From Bullera alba (lineage: Eukaryota > Basidiomycota > Tremellomycetes > Tremellales > Bulleraceae): DNA of 64,000 nucleotides. A model generated the notes under the pieces. It saw only the letters and a list, made by a program, of their open reading frames with translations. It made no database searches and had not been told where the DNA came from. The translations under genes were made by a program, and so were the position numbers. Shown here one piece after another: positions 41,809 to 53,878 of this stretch. Numbering within the stretch: the first letter of the stretch is position 1; each line of letters begins with the position of its first letter. The stretch spans positions 5,295,198 to 5,359,197 of the forward strand of contig BCIX01000001.1 of NCBI GenBank assembly GCA_001600095.1, read 5' to 3'.

Positions 41809-43028
41809 GGCGTCCAGGGCCTATCTTCCTGCGAAGATTGTCCACAGTCCTTGCTCTTGCTCTGTTGTTCTCTGCGTGTTGGGCCTAACAGACTGTCAGG
41901 TCCAACATGACCTGGCACAATCTCAACTGTGGGCTCCTCTTAACTTGTATTTTGTGAGCGTTGTAAGAGCCGTTATAAGTCAGGTAGAACAGGAAGACAA
42001 AACTCCAAACTCATCTCCATAACCCAGAGGCCAGACCCACTTAGGCCCTTGGGTCCGGGGTCCGGAGTGACGGAGCAGACAAGGGCAGACTGCAGCGTAT
42101 ACAGATGAAGATCCTCGAATTACCATTAGCGAACGAATCGAAGCTTGCTGATTGACCTTTACGTTGTTTGTTTCTCGCTCTGTCAAACATGCCATGTTCG
42201 ACGGGATGGCAGCAGGACTCAGCAGGAGAGAGCAGAAGGCAGCAGGTGGCAGCAGAGGGCAGCAGGTGACAGCAGGGGCGTGCCTGCGCATCCTTCTGAT
42301 TACGAGATTCCATGTCTGTTACCTGAAAACCTAGTTTGTCCGGTATCTTACCAAATCCCGGTCTATCCCGGTTGCGATGTGGATTCCAGCAGCTTGGGAG
42401 ATCGTCAAAGATCGTCGAACGGACGAATTGATGACCGTCGATCAGCAGCGAAAGCCTAGGTGCGAAAGGAACTCGCGGCAGCCAGGGGGAATCGAGGATG
42501 CTTCTGCTCAATGACCACAGAGGACCACAAGTGATCACCCATAGACTAGTCGCGCACGGTCGCGCAGCGTCAAAACATTGACGGCAGCACCGATTGCGGC
42601 CCAGGCCGAATCCCCGCCGAATCCCTAGAGTATGGAGGTGTGAATCATCTCCGTGAACGGCCAAACCCCATCAATTCGAATATTTCCCTCTGATCGATTT
42701 TATTCGAAATCATCCCAACGGATAGGTCGCCATCTCACCACGTGGAGGTGCCTCCGTCGAGATTTGGTCTTTTGTCAAGCAGCAGCTGTGATTTCGCCGT
42801 TCAAGCCAGAGCAAGCCAGAGCCAGACCTGTACTACGCCGTCTAGAATCAAGATCACGCCAAGCTAGACTGTCAGACTGCCATCACCTACAGAAAACACC
42901 TGGCACATCTCGGACCGTACCAAGACATCACGAAAATAAGGAGGATACACTCAGCAGCAAAGTTCAAGCCAAAGCCGATCCCAATTTGAACAGCTTTCGA
43001 ATACTCAAGTCCATCTCATATAGTCACA
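41809..43028. other. Divergent intergenic region GPCR-like / PAM16
   Basis: 1.2 kb with both promoters. No coding signal seen. It contains a short GGCAGCAG-type simple repeat at about 42207-42272. Confidence 0.4.
42207..42272 (+). repeat. Imperfect GGCAGCAG / CAGCAGG simple repeat
   Basis: About seven closely spaced copies of GCAGCAGG-like units interleaved with AGAG spacers. Confidence 0.6.
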
Positions 43029-43832
43029 ATGGTGAGGGGGCACGGAGATAGCACGGGCTGGTGGTATCGCGAGACTAATAGTATCGATAGCCCAGCGCTC
43101 CGACCGCCATAGCCCAGCTAGTCGTCACTGCCCTTCGGGGAGTAGGCAAAGCCGCCGCGGCTTCAGGAAGACAGATGGTCAAGAGTGAGTCAGACATGAT
43201 CATCCCAAGCGGGGTGCCCTGTGTAGCGGATATCGATAGTACAATGACGTGCGAGTCTGATTGCTGATATTTAGCTAGACTTCCAGTATAAACCAGAAGG
43301 GGTCGAGACGACGTCGGCAAGAACATCGAGTTCAGGTGGAAAGCAGAATGCCAGAGTGACGGAACAGATGAACATGTCGATAGAAGAGGCGCAAATGATT
43401 CTAAATGTCAAGAAGGAGGATTCGATGGAGAACATCCAAAAGGTGAGTGAAGCGGCTGATCACTCTGTCCTGTCATTGGCTTTGGACGATCCTGAGCTAT
43501 CTCTCCTGCATTGAAAACCGGAGGAGTCTCTATTGAATCGTGTATAGATCCTCAGCTGATCAACCTCTCAGTCCTACGAGCGTATATTTGCTGCCAACGG
43601 TCCCCCTCCTCCACCCACAGCTGCCCCCGGTCAGCCGGCGCCTCCGCCATCGCGCAAACTGAGAACACCCTCTCATTCGCATTATCTTCAGTCTAAGGTG
43701 TTCAGAGCTCTGGAGCGGATAAAAGCGGAGCGAGGAGACGAGGCGCCTCCAATGATGAATGGGGATGCAGCTGCGGCCTCGGCACCACCACCACCCCCCT
43801 CCGGTCCATCGAATCCAGGCTCGTCGAGTTGA
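43029..43832 (+). CDS. PAM16: Pam16/Tim16, J-like subunit of the mitochondrial presequence translocase motor
   Basis: Exons 43029-43031 (ATG only), 43091-43184, 43279-43442 and 43572-43832 close in phase for 173 residues. The N-terminus PSAPTAIAQLVVTALRGVGK is the hydrophobic membrane-associated segment of Pam16, and GRQMVKNFQYKPEG follows. The J-like domain reads EQMNMSIEEAQMILNVKK, MENIQKSYERIFAANG and HYLQSKVFRALERIKAE. It has no HPD, as expected for Pam16, which binds Pam18 and restrains its stimulation of mitochondrial Hsp70 at TIM23. A Pro-rich insert replaces the HPD loop, and the tail is Pro/Ser-rich. The intron right after the ATG (43032-43090) has a good CTAAT branch and TAG acceptor. 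Confidence 0.92.
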
Positions 43833-44129
43833 GCGGTAGACGTTGGAGCACAGTATGCATTTGCACTCCTCTGTACAAAGACGTGGGGAGTCGTGTGCTA
43901 GGCGTGCTATTCTTCCATACTCTTAGCTTTGCAGTCGTTGGCCGGGCTCAAATAGCGCACAAGTCAGATCCTATCGCATTGACTTCCCCTGACGCCTTCT
44001 GCGCCTCCACCTTATCAGATGCGTCATGAAACCGAACGTACCGACCCTCGCGTCGCGACATGATTTTAGCCAAGCTTGATTAATGATTGTCATCTTTAGC
44101 CTTTCGCGCCCTAGACACCTCACGCCAAT

Positions 44130-47100
44130 ATGACTGAAAGCCGGCCACTGTCTGGGTATCAGGACCTATCGCTCGACGACGACGATGATACGAGCAGGGT
44201 GGATCCTTGGCAGCCGAAGGGAGATGCCAAGTCGCCTTCATCACCCAGTACTCACCGTTCGACATCGAGATTCTCCACCGGATCCTCAGTGCATGATATC
44301 AATTTTGCCGAAGCAAGCAGTAGTAGCAGGCCCAGCTATCAGACATATGACTCGAGCTCGACTGGCGTGACTAGTCCGACGCACGAAGAGGAGGAAGCGG
44401 GGAAAGGGTTGTGGACCAAGTCGAGGTTTAATACCTTAGCGGAAGCGCCATTAGTGCTAGGTGTAGCGGTCGTGGATTTCAATCACCTGGTGAGCACTGT
44501 TGATCACTATTGGGTCAGCTGCACGAATTGATCTGATGTTCTGAGCTCAGGTTGGCCCAACCGTAGAGTTTGCGTACCCGCCATCATTACAAGCGGCACT
44601 AGATCACGATGAGGCTCTGAATCGATTACTGCCATTCCTCGCTCTTCCAGACGGCGCACATCTGGTTTGTGAAGTGTCTCATGTCGAAAGGGAGGAGCAC
44701 TAACGCTTCGTTTCAGAGTGAGGAGGACTATTCGTACTTTGTGAGCAGGCCATCCGTCGACGGATCGTTGGTTTGGTATCCTGACTCATTCACAGCACTG
44801 CGCGTATGACCCAGCGGACTCTTCTGCCGATACAGAGGTGCCCGTTAACCAGACGTTGTTCGGTATCTCGTGAGTCATGCACGGAGCTTGGATGAGGAAC
44901 CTGATGCTTATATGATTCTAGGTGCAATCGGCAGCTCGCAGCAACCGACCTGATTCAACGGCCTAGTGATGTGACCAGGAGTACGGTGCAGAAAGCCGTT
45001 ATCGTGATCGCGTCCCAGCCGGTCTTCGTGAGCATTCTTTCGAGCGACGAGAGTTTTCAACGGCTGATGTCGACTCCGTAGGGGCCTATACGGTGTGTCA
45101 TGTTGCTTGCGACCGTCTCGCTCGTTGCTGATTGTGTGATAGAGACCGACTGGGTATTGTAACCAGAGCGTTCTTCGCGCAGAGGTGAGTCACACTGGAG
45201 GGCCGAAGAGAAACAAGCAGCTGATAGTGCGAGACTAGGGACTTCACCCAAACCGAGATCCTGAAGGACTTCTACCACTCTCTCGAGACGAGTCTAGAAA
45301 GCAATACCGGCGAGGGATCGATCTACATAGGTGCGGTCTCCTATATGCCCCTCAAAGTCAGAAGCTGACGGTCCGTCTAGGAACGAGCTTGCGAGATCTG
45401 ATACACAAGTTCCGGCATCGCACCCTGGTCCTGCTGAAGATGCTCATGCTGCAGAAACGGGTGAGTCTATACGCTTGCCGCAATGGCCAGCTTCTTACTC
45501 TCCTCAGATCATGCTGTTCGGGTATCCTGTTGAGATGCTTTGCACGTATCAATACTCCCTTGTGTCGTTAATGCCTGGTCAGTGTCAGGGCTTAGATAAA
45601 CACGTTCACAGAACTGACGCATCCTCCGCAGGCCTTCTGATGAATCTGCGCGACTCTGGCGTCCCGGCTCTCGACACAAAAACGACCCGAGCCAGACCGA
45701 CATCGCTGCGCTCTTCAGATCGCAGTAGTCTACTGCGATACATGGGACTTCGTGAGTCTCCACACGTAGTCTACAGGCATCGTATCAATGTTTACCCCAT
45801 ATCCAGCTTTACATCTATTTGGTCGCCAGTCCTTCTTTCAGCCATACCTGCCGCTTCAGCAGGTCGAGATGCTCACCACAAGATCCTGGCTGGTGGGCAC
45901 TACAAATCAAATTGTCACGCAGCAGAGGGATTGCAAGTACGATCTTCTCGTCAATGTGGGTTTGCAGTCTATCTGGGACCTGAAGCAAAGGCTGATTGGT
46001 GCAGATCGAAAACGTCTCGTTTGACTTTGCCGACCCAAAGCTGGAGCGACTGGTTGCCCTGACCGCGGCGGACCGGAAGTGGATGGACGATGTTGTCAGG
46101 ACCGTGGAGGAGACGTGGGAGCAGGTGAGTCGATCTGATGACAGCGATCACCCTTGTGATCAGGCTAATGTGCACAAACCACCGTCAGGACCAGGCGGCG
46201 ACCGGTATACAGTGAGTTGAGGAGCACAGTCGATCCCGATGAAGCTGACGCTGGGTCCGACAGCTTCCGAGGTAGTGACGACGATCTACGGTCGAGATTT
46301 GAGGAGTACATCTGTGCAGCATTATCGTCGATCAAATTCGCAGACTTTTTGACCAAAGGCAAGGAGCAGGATCTTCAAATCATTGGTGTCGGTGAGTGAC
46401 AATCGGAGATCGACCAATGGGATTGCTGACAATATTCGAAGGAGGTGAAGATGGGATACTGCATAACTTCGGAGAACCGTGGCTAGCTGCGTTCAAGCAG
46501 ACAGAGGCGTTCCACGTCTGGAATTCGTGCACGGATGCTGCTTTGTTCGACATCATTGAGCCAAAGTGAGCACTCGGTCAAGCATTTGACCCTCTGAGCT
46601 GACCTTTCACAGACACCCGTGCGACGGACAGGTCAATGCGGTATCTGATCTAGGTCTGCGTCTGGCTGGTGAGTCTTGAGTACGACAGCATGATGCGACC
46701 GGGCTGACATGGTCCTAGAGGGTCTACATGACCTCAAGCTGGACCAGCAGCTGGCCCCCACCCGCGAAGTGTTATCTTCTGCCTTCTCCGCAGGCTCTAC
46801 CGCCATCGCCGCGGGCTCGTCATCACTGTTCAAAGCCTTCGATGGGGTTAGGAGTGATATATCCTCTAGATTAGAAGCCGAGAGGGCGAAACGGGCCGTC
46901 GCTAGTCCTTCATCCACGGCAAGCGGTACTGAGGCGACTGAAACGCCTCGATCTGCCAACTCGAGTTGGCGTCCATGGGGCGGAAGAACAAGTGGTGAAG
47001 CGGCCAAAACGGAGACAATCGACGATCCCACTGTTAGGAATGATATCACGAATTACACGACTCCACCCCCAATAACGCAACCCAGTGCCGCGAGCGCCCA

Positions 47101-47266
47101 GATCCCCGACATCAGAGCGACACTGGGTGGGATCGGCTCGGGGATTGGCAGTTTCTTCGGCTCGAGGGTAGCCAGTTTGAGAACACCACCGCAGGAGGTA
47201 TCGAAGGATGCGAAGCCGCCTTCGGGGCTGAGACCGATGAGTCTGACTCCCACGGCGAAGCGGTAG
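44130..47266 (+). CDS. AVL9: Avl9 family protein (DENN-type, post-Golgi transport)
   Basis: A multi-exon gene (about 11 exons). After an acidic Ser-rich N-terminus (MTESRPLSGYQDLSLDDDDD), the uDENN-like part starts APLVLGVAVVDFNHLVGPTVEFAYPPS. It continues FLALPDGAHLSEEDYSYFH, an Avl9 landmark. The cDENN-like part has RHRTLVLLKMLMLQKRIMLFGYPVEMLCTYQYSLVSLMPG, then LFGRQSFFQPYLPLQQVEML and SWLVGTTNQI. Later exons (about 46000-46570) carry DPKLERLVALTAADRKWMD and a helical domain, and the C-terminus is disordered. Yeast Avl9 acts in exocytic transport from the late Golgi and is thought to act on Rab GTPases. Start chosen at the first ATG of the exon. It follows PAM16 by about 300 bp on the same strand. 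Confidence 0.9.
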
Positions 47267-47508
47267 GCGGCGGGGAGGGAGGGCCCGGGAGATCTTTCGA
47301 CATTTGATGATGAGTACCGTAGAGGACAGTACTTGAGACCAGCATGTAACATGTATGGAGTATGCTTCTGGACGCTATATGCAGCCTGCAAAGGCGTGTC
47401 GGGCACAAAAACACATGCAGATACATCCCCAGACTCAACTGCAACCTTGAACGAAATTGAGCGTGAGGATCAGACGGCAAGAGCGTCACTTTTGTCCTTC
47501 ACCTCTCC

Positions 47509-48947
47509 CTAATTCTGTCCCAAAGAGTCTACGAGGAACCTGCCCATCGCCAAAGCCTCGGCGGGCCCAACTTCAGCTACGAGCTTAGCTGCCTTGTCCT
47601 CCATAGCCCGCTTGTTTCGAATATCCCGGGGCAGAACAACGTCACCAGGCCTGCTACCCAGTTCCGAGGAGCTCTTTCGCGGCTCTGCCTCCCTCCTTCG
47701 GGATTTTGATGGAAGCTGGCTGTCCCTCGTTACAGGGGTGATACGCGACCGGGAATTCGAGGGTCTCTCTCGCAACACCTCTCCCGGTGTGGGAGCGGCG
47801 GACGCCCTCTTCTTGCCGTCCTTCTTGAACTTGTCACGCGACTGACTCGCATGTTTGCGCTGAACGGGAGGCACAGCAGAGTTGGTCTTCCGCTGTTTTG
47901 GTGGACTAGGACTGCGACTGGGGCGGACACGGACGAGGAACCTCTGCGTTTCTCTCGTAGGAGGTGGAGGTGGTGCATGGGCTCGGGGAAACTCTGTCGG
48001 GTGTCGAAGTGGTAGACCAGATAACTCGGCGTTCACGAGTCTGGCTCCTTTCCGTGGATTACCAAATATGCCAGTAAGACGGTCATACCAGGGACATCGT
48101 TGGTAACACTTGCCTGTGGGATGATCTCAGCCAGGCGAGCCAGACCATTTTAGGAATCAAGCTTTATATCACACCATGATCAGTTACTCACGCCTGACTT
48201 GATAGAGCACTTCTGCCCTTTCGCTTTCCGGAGCATTCTTCACCAAGCCCGATCCACCACGCTCGTCTGTTTCGTTGTCCCACTGATTGATTTCTTTCCA
48301 CAGCGCGTACAGTTTGTATACCTAGCAGGGTTAGCCCTGGATACGACAACAGGCATGCGGGAGAGCGCAGAAACGCACCTTGGTTCTGATCGCAGTCGGA
48401 GTTCGCCTGGTTGGGCAATAGTGTGCCTTGAGCCACTGCGAACATTTTGCGGAGAGTACCATGGGCCGCACTGCACGCGAAAACAAATCCCAGTTCCCTC
48501 GGATCTCCAACCATTGGATGAGTAGTTCGAGCGATGATGCGTGCCCCCTCCATCCCTCTGAATCCCAAAGCCTATTTCGAGTGAACCAGTATGTGTCGCC
48601 CTTACCATCGACCAGAGCACGATTGTGCCAATTCCTTTCCAACTTGGCGAGGCCTGCTGCTACGGGCTCTGCGGCACCTTCGACTGGAGAAGCTCATACA
48701 ATCATCGGGGGAGCCAACTCGACTCTGGACGTCCTGTCCAGGATTGGACTGACCTGCTGGCTGCATGGTAAGATACTCCAGATAGTCGGAGGTCTATCTG
48801 CGAGGAGCGTGCGGTAGGGAAGTGTGAGAGGTTCGATTGTCGTTTAGCTTGTCGATGGCTTTTCTCTGAGCAAGTTTTCGATAGGCTGATGTCGAGAGAC
48901 GTGAGTCTAGTACCAGGACTTACTCGTACAAGACGACTGGTCATCAT
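47509..48947 (-). CDS. Uncharacterised basic protein
   Basis: Four or five exons on the minus strand, starting MMTSRLVR at 48947. The middle exons (about 48380-48680) encode an ordered segment: GLAKLERNWHNRALVDGKG, DTYWFTRNRLWDSEGW, SLELLIQWLEIRGNWDLFSR. This is a Trp-rich helical pattern I cannot assign. VYKLYALWKEINQWDNETDE follows in the next exon. The last exon (47509 to about 48036) is low complexity, with Pro repeats (APPPPPT), many SR/KR pairs (RPSRSPSPPKQRK) and a final helix LVAEVGPAEALAMGRFLVDS. The basic SR-rich part suggests a nuclear or RNA-associated protein. It is divergent from the HST2-like gene, about 190 bp away. Confidence 0.72.
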
Positions 48948-49136
48948 GGAGCGCTCCGTCGACAGCGCTAAAGTTGCTCCTGCTCTTGCTGAGCCGATGA
49001 CGTCATCAAGTCAAGCTTCGGCCACCTCAGGCCTCAGCTTAGCCGCTCAAGATTTCAGACATCCACGTTTCGAGCCGTCAAGATCACGTCGAGGGCCAGT
49101 AGAGTAACCGTACCAGCTCACGCGCAGCGATCGACT

Positions 49137-50613
<1,477 letters not shown>

Positions 50614-50797
50614 GAGCATCAGAATCATGCAAACCACGGGAACGGACTCCTCGACCTTCGTAGCGTTATGTCCGTGAAGGTTGCATCGTGTGGTGGGCTT
50701 GGAGAACCTGGTATTGAGTATACTGAAACAACAAGAACTCGCGGGACAAGGGAAGGGGAACTGGGGAGAGGACTGCTGACCTCGCTTTGTCGCCCGA

Positions 50798-51636
50798 TTA
50801 TAGTACAACACACCCACTCTTCTTCCGTATCCCTTTCAAACCACCTTTCTTGAGACTCTCACGAATCGCTGCGTCGAACACCTCTCTGACGCCTCTTCCC
50901 TCCTTCGCGGAGCATTCCAGATACCTCTTCGCTCCAATCTCCTTTGCTACCTTCTCGCCTTCCAACGGCGTGATGGGTTTCGTCCCCTGAGCGGCCATCA
51001 ATGACGTCGTATTGGGATCGTTCCGGAGATCCGTTTTGGTGCAGATGAGGAGAAGGGGTACAGATTCGCAGAAGTGAGCCATTTCAGGGTGCCACTATCA
51101 AACACCACTTCAGCTCAATGGCAATCAAGGCAGTATCGAACGGAAGACCCACCTTATCCTGGACGTTAAGCAGACTTGGCCGGTGGTTACACGCGAACAC
51201 GACGAGAATGACATCCGTGTCGTTATAGCTCAGCGGTCTCAATCGATCGAAATCCTCCTGACCAGCTGTATCCCACAAGGCCAGTTCTATTATCTTTGAA
51301 GGGTCCAGAGGCGAGGGAATCATGGTTATCAGGTTCTCGAAAACCGTCGGCACGTATTCCTGGTTGATATGATTTTAGTCCGTTATTATATCATGCCGGT
51401 GACTAGGCTCACCTCCGGAAACCGGTTCTCCGCATAGACCGTCAACAAACATGTTTTACCGCAACCTTCAATCACATCAGCGCTGTGACAGCAACGGACA
51501 GCAGATATCCTCACCTCCATCACCGACAACCACTAACTTCCTCTTGATGTCCGGCCGTCTCATCGCCGCGCCATCATGCTATGTGGCGGAGGGATCAGCC
51601 TATGTGAGGAGGGCAAGTGAAGTTACTCACGGACAT
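50798..51636 (-). CDS. Rho-family small GTPase
   Basis: Five exons on the minus strand, starting ATG-TCC (51631-51636), a 6-nt exon, then [30 protein letters not shown] with the P-loop split by an intron. G-motifs: GDGGCGKT (G1); [10 protein letters not shown] (switch I/G2); [20 protein letters not shown] (G3); [10 protein letters not shown] (G4, TKxD of Rho rather than NKxD); ECSAKEG (G5). The C-terminus is [17 protein letters not shown], a polybasic region plus CVVL CAAX box ending in Leu, predicting geranylgeranylation and plasma-membrane targeting. Rho proteins control actin, polarity and wall synthesis. The sequence looks like the Rho3/Rho4 branch, but I cannot separate these reliably. 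Confidence 0.92.
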
Positions 51637-52131
51637 GTTGACTGATCAAGTCCAGGCGACCAATGCGATACCAGATGCTACTATTTTGTTCCTGCGAGTT
51701 GTGACTGTCGGAATGATGAAAATTCCAGCCAACGGGCAATGAGAACTGAGTCGAAGCAGACGGTATGTATGTTCTGATTGCGTCGTGTCGAATGTATATC
51801 GCAATTGTGTCGAATGTATATCGCAATTGCTGAATAGCTCCAGAGTCCAGCAGACGGCCAGACGCGTACCGACGTGTTTCATCAGAGCGAAACCTGGACC
51901 TTACGTAAATCTAGACCTGAGCCTATTTGCAACACGTCATGAATAACGGCCCGGAATCAAATAGATCAAAGACCAGATTACGGGGCTCCTCTGTTGTTCT
52001 TTTTTCTGTTCTGGCAAGGTTGTCGGTCGTCCTGCCATAAGCTTACACCGCTCGCTAGCTACTGGCTGCAGAGTATCGCGTTGACTGGTGCTGCGAAGTG
52101 TGGTCCACGGATCACTTACGGAGACGACAAG
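51637..52131. other. Divergent intergenic region Rho GTPase / TFIIIA
   Basis: About 500 bp with both promoters. It contains a perfect 22-bp tandem duplication at 51786-51829. Confidence 0.45.
51786..51829. repeat. Perfect 22-bp tandem duplication
   Basis: The 22-bp unit starting TGTCGAATGTATATCG occurs twice head to tail (51786-51807 and 51808-51829). Confidence 0.9.
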
Positions 52132-53805
52132 ATGCTGGCAGTGGTATCGAGGCGGCAAGATACCTTTTCAGAGCAAGCTGTGGCTGGGCCATCGTCAAAA
52201 CCGATTCTTGCGCCCATTCCTCGTCGTCCCACATCTCATTCGCTACGCTCGACAGCTGAGACTGAGGGCCATCCCGGCGCCCCCTCTCCATCGTCGATCA
52301 GGCGTCCACCTTCTCGGACTGAGAAGAACTTCGTATGCGAATACCCAGGTTGCAATAAGGCGTACTACAAACCCTCGCGTCTAGCAGAGCACGAGCTCAC
52401 CCACACCGGTGTCGTGAGTTTGCGTCGGGTCGGTCGCCGCAGTCGTGCTGATAGAGTTTCACCATAGAGACCGCACCAATGCCCGCACTGCGACCAGGCG
52501 TACTTGCGAGCATCCCATCTGACTGCTCATCTGCGGACACACCTGAGCGAGGAGGAAAAGCCTTTTGGATGCCCTCGGCCGGATTGTCAAAAGCGTTTCT
52601 GGACGGCTACCCATCTAAAGCGTCATGAGAAGGTGCACGATCAGGTACAATCGTATCAGGTGAGGACCGTGTTCTGATCTACAACGTGGCTTTCATCTAA
52701 CGTGATTGACAGTGCTTGCAATGCTCAGAATCATTCACAAAAGCTCACTCATTGCGGGAACATGTCACCATGACCCATTTGCCAGAGGGTACGAAGCCTT
52801 TTCAGTGCACTCATAAGCCGTGCGAATGTTCGTTTTCGACTAAGCAGCAGCTTCGAGCTCACGAGAAGACGCATGATCGTGAGAACAGCCCCTTTCCCCC
52901 CAGTATGTACTGACCCGCTCTATCAGCGACTCGTTATACCTGCTCTCATCCGTCGCACGGAAATGAGATCCCGGCTTTTCCTACTTGGTCAGCCCTGCAA
53001 TCACACATGCACGAGGTTCATCCGCCAACATGTCCCCACCCGGAGTGTAATGGCAGAGTGTTCAAAACGGCCCAGCGGTTGAAAGATCACCTAAAAGTGC
53101 ATTCGGACAGGCGGTCCGATATCGAAGGCTTGATGCACCTCGGCAACTCGGAGGTATTGTTGGACTCGGAGGACGAAGCAGAGACTAGTTTCGGGCTGGA
53201 AGCGGATCAAAAGGAATCACGTCGATCTCGCAAGAGACGTCAAAGCGAGGTTCACCTTGTTAGTGAGCAGGGAACGCCAAAACTGCGCAGATTGTCGTTC
53301 GGAGAGGCTGGCAAGCAGTTTAGCTGCGAGGAGGAAGGCTGTCAGAAGCGCTTTAAGACGGTGAGCTTCGTGTCCGGTGCGGTTCTGGTCGACGATAAAG
53401 CTGACGCCCCATTCGCTTGAGTAGAAATTCGCCTTGGCATCGCATATGGCCGCTCGACACCTAGATCTTCGCCACAACTGCCCAACGGAAGGATGCGGAA
53501 AGAGCTTTGCGCACAAATCCAATCTACGTCGCCATCTAGCTGGCCACAATCGCACCACCTCACCGCCGGTCGAAGCGAAGATGCCGCGTGACGAGGACAC
53601 CAAGAGCCTTCTCACGGGTCAGCGGAAGAGGGAGATGCGGCACGCCTGCCCCATAGGATCGATTGTTCCCGAAGCTGCGTGCAAGGGGCGATTCAACAGG
53701 GTGTACGATATCAGACGACATCTGAAAGGAGACCACGAGATAGAGCTTGACGATGCGGAGGTCAGAGCGTTATTGGCAATCTGTGAGCGCAATGAGAAGG
53801 AGTGA
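52132..53805 (+). CDS. PZF1: Transcription factor IIIA (C2H2 zinc fingers; 5S rRNA gene)
   Basis: Binds the internal control region of 5S rRNA genes and recruits TFIIIC/TFIIIB for RNA polymerase III. It is a multi-exon gene. Fingers in order: FVCEYPGCNKAYYKPSRLAEH; HQCPHCDQAYLRASHLTAH; FGCPRPDCQKRFWTATHLKRH; CLQCSESFTKAHSLREH; FQCTHKPCECSFSTKQQLRAH; a divergent finger (TCSHPSHGNEIPAF); CPHPECNGRVFKTAQRLKDH. A basic/acidic linker near 53160-53290 separates the last ones: FSCEEEGCQKRFKT...; CPTEGCGKSFAHKSNLRRH; and a terminal finger-like CPIGSI...RRHLKGDH. Nine to ten fingers with the linker before the last pair is the fungal TFIIIA plan. Start is MLAVVSRRQ at 52132; upstream in-frame codons look non-coding. 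Confidence 0.9.
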
Positions 53806-53878
53806 TGATCTCTTGTTTGGATTGGACCATCGTAATAGACGCTCGAAACCCAGTTGTATTGACATGCTTGTATATAAC

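Noticed and set aside
48889..49107. 72-codon plus-strand frame ahead of HST2
   Set aside because: Overlaps the first exon of the minus-strand gene and shows no match; HST2 starts at 49137.
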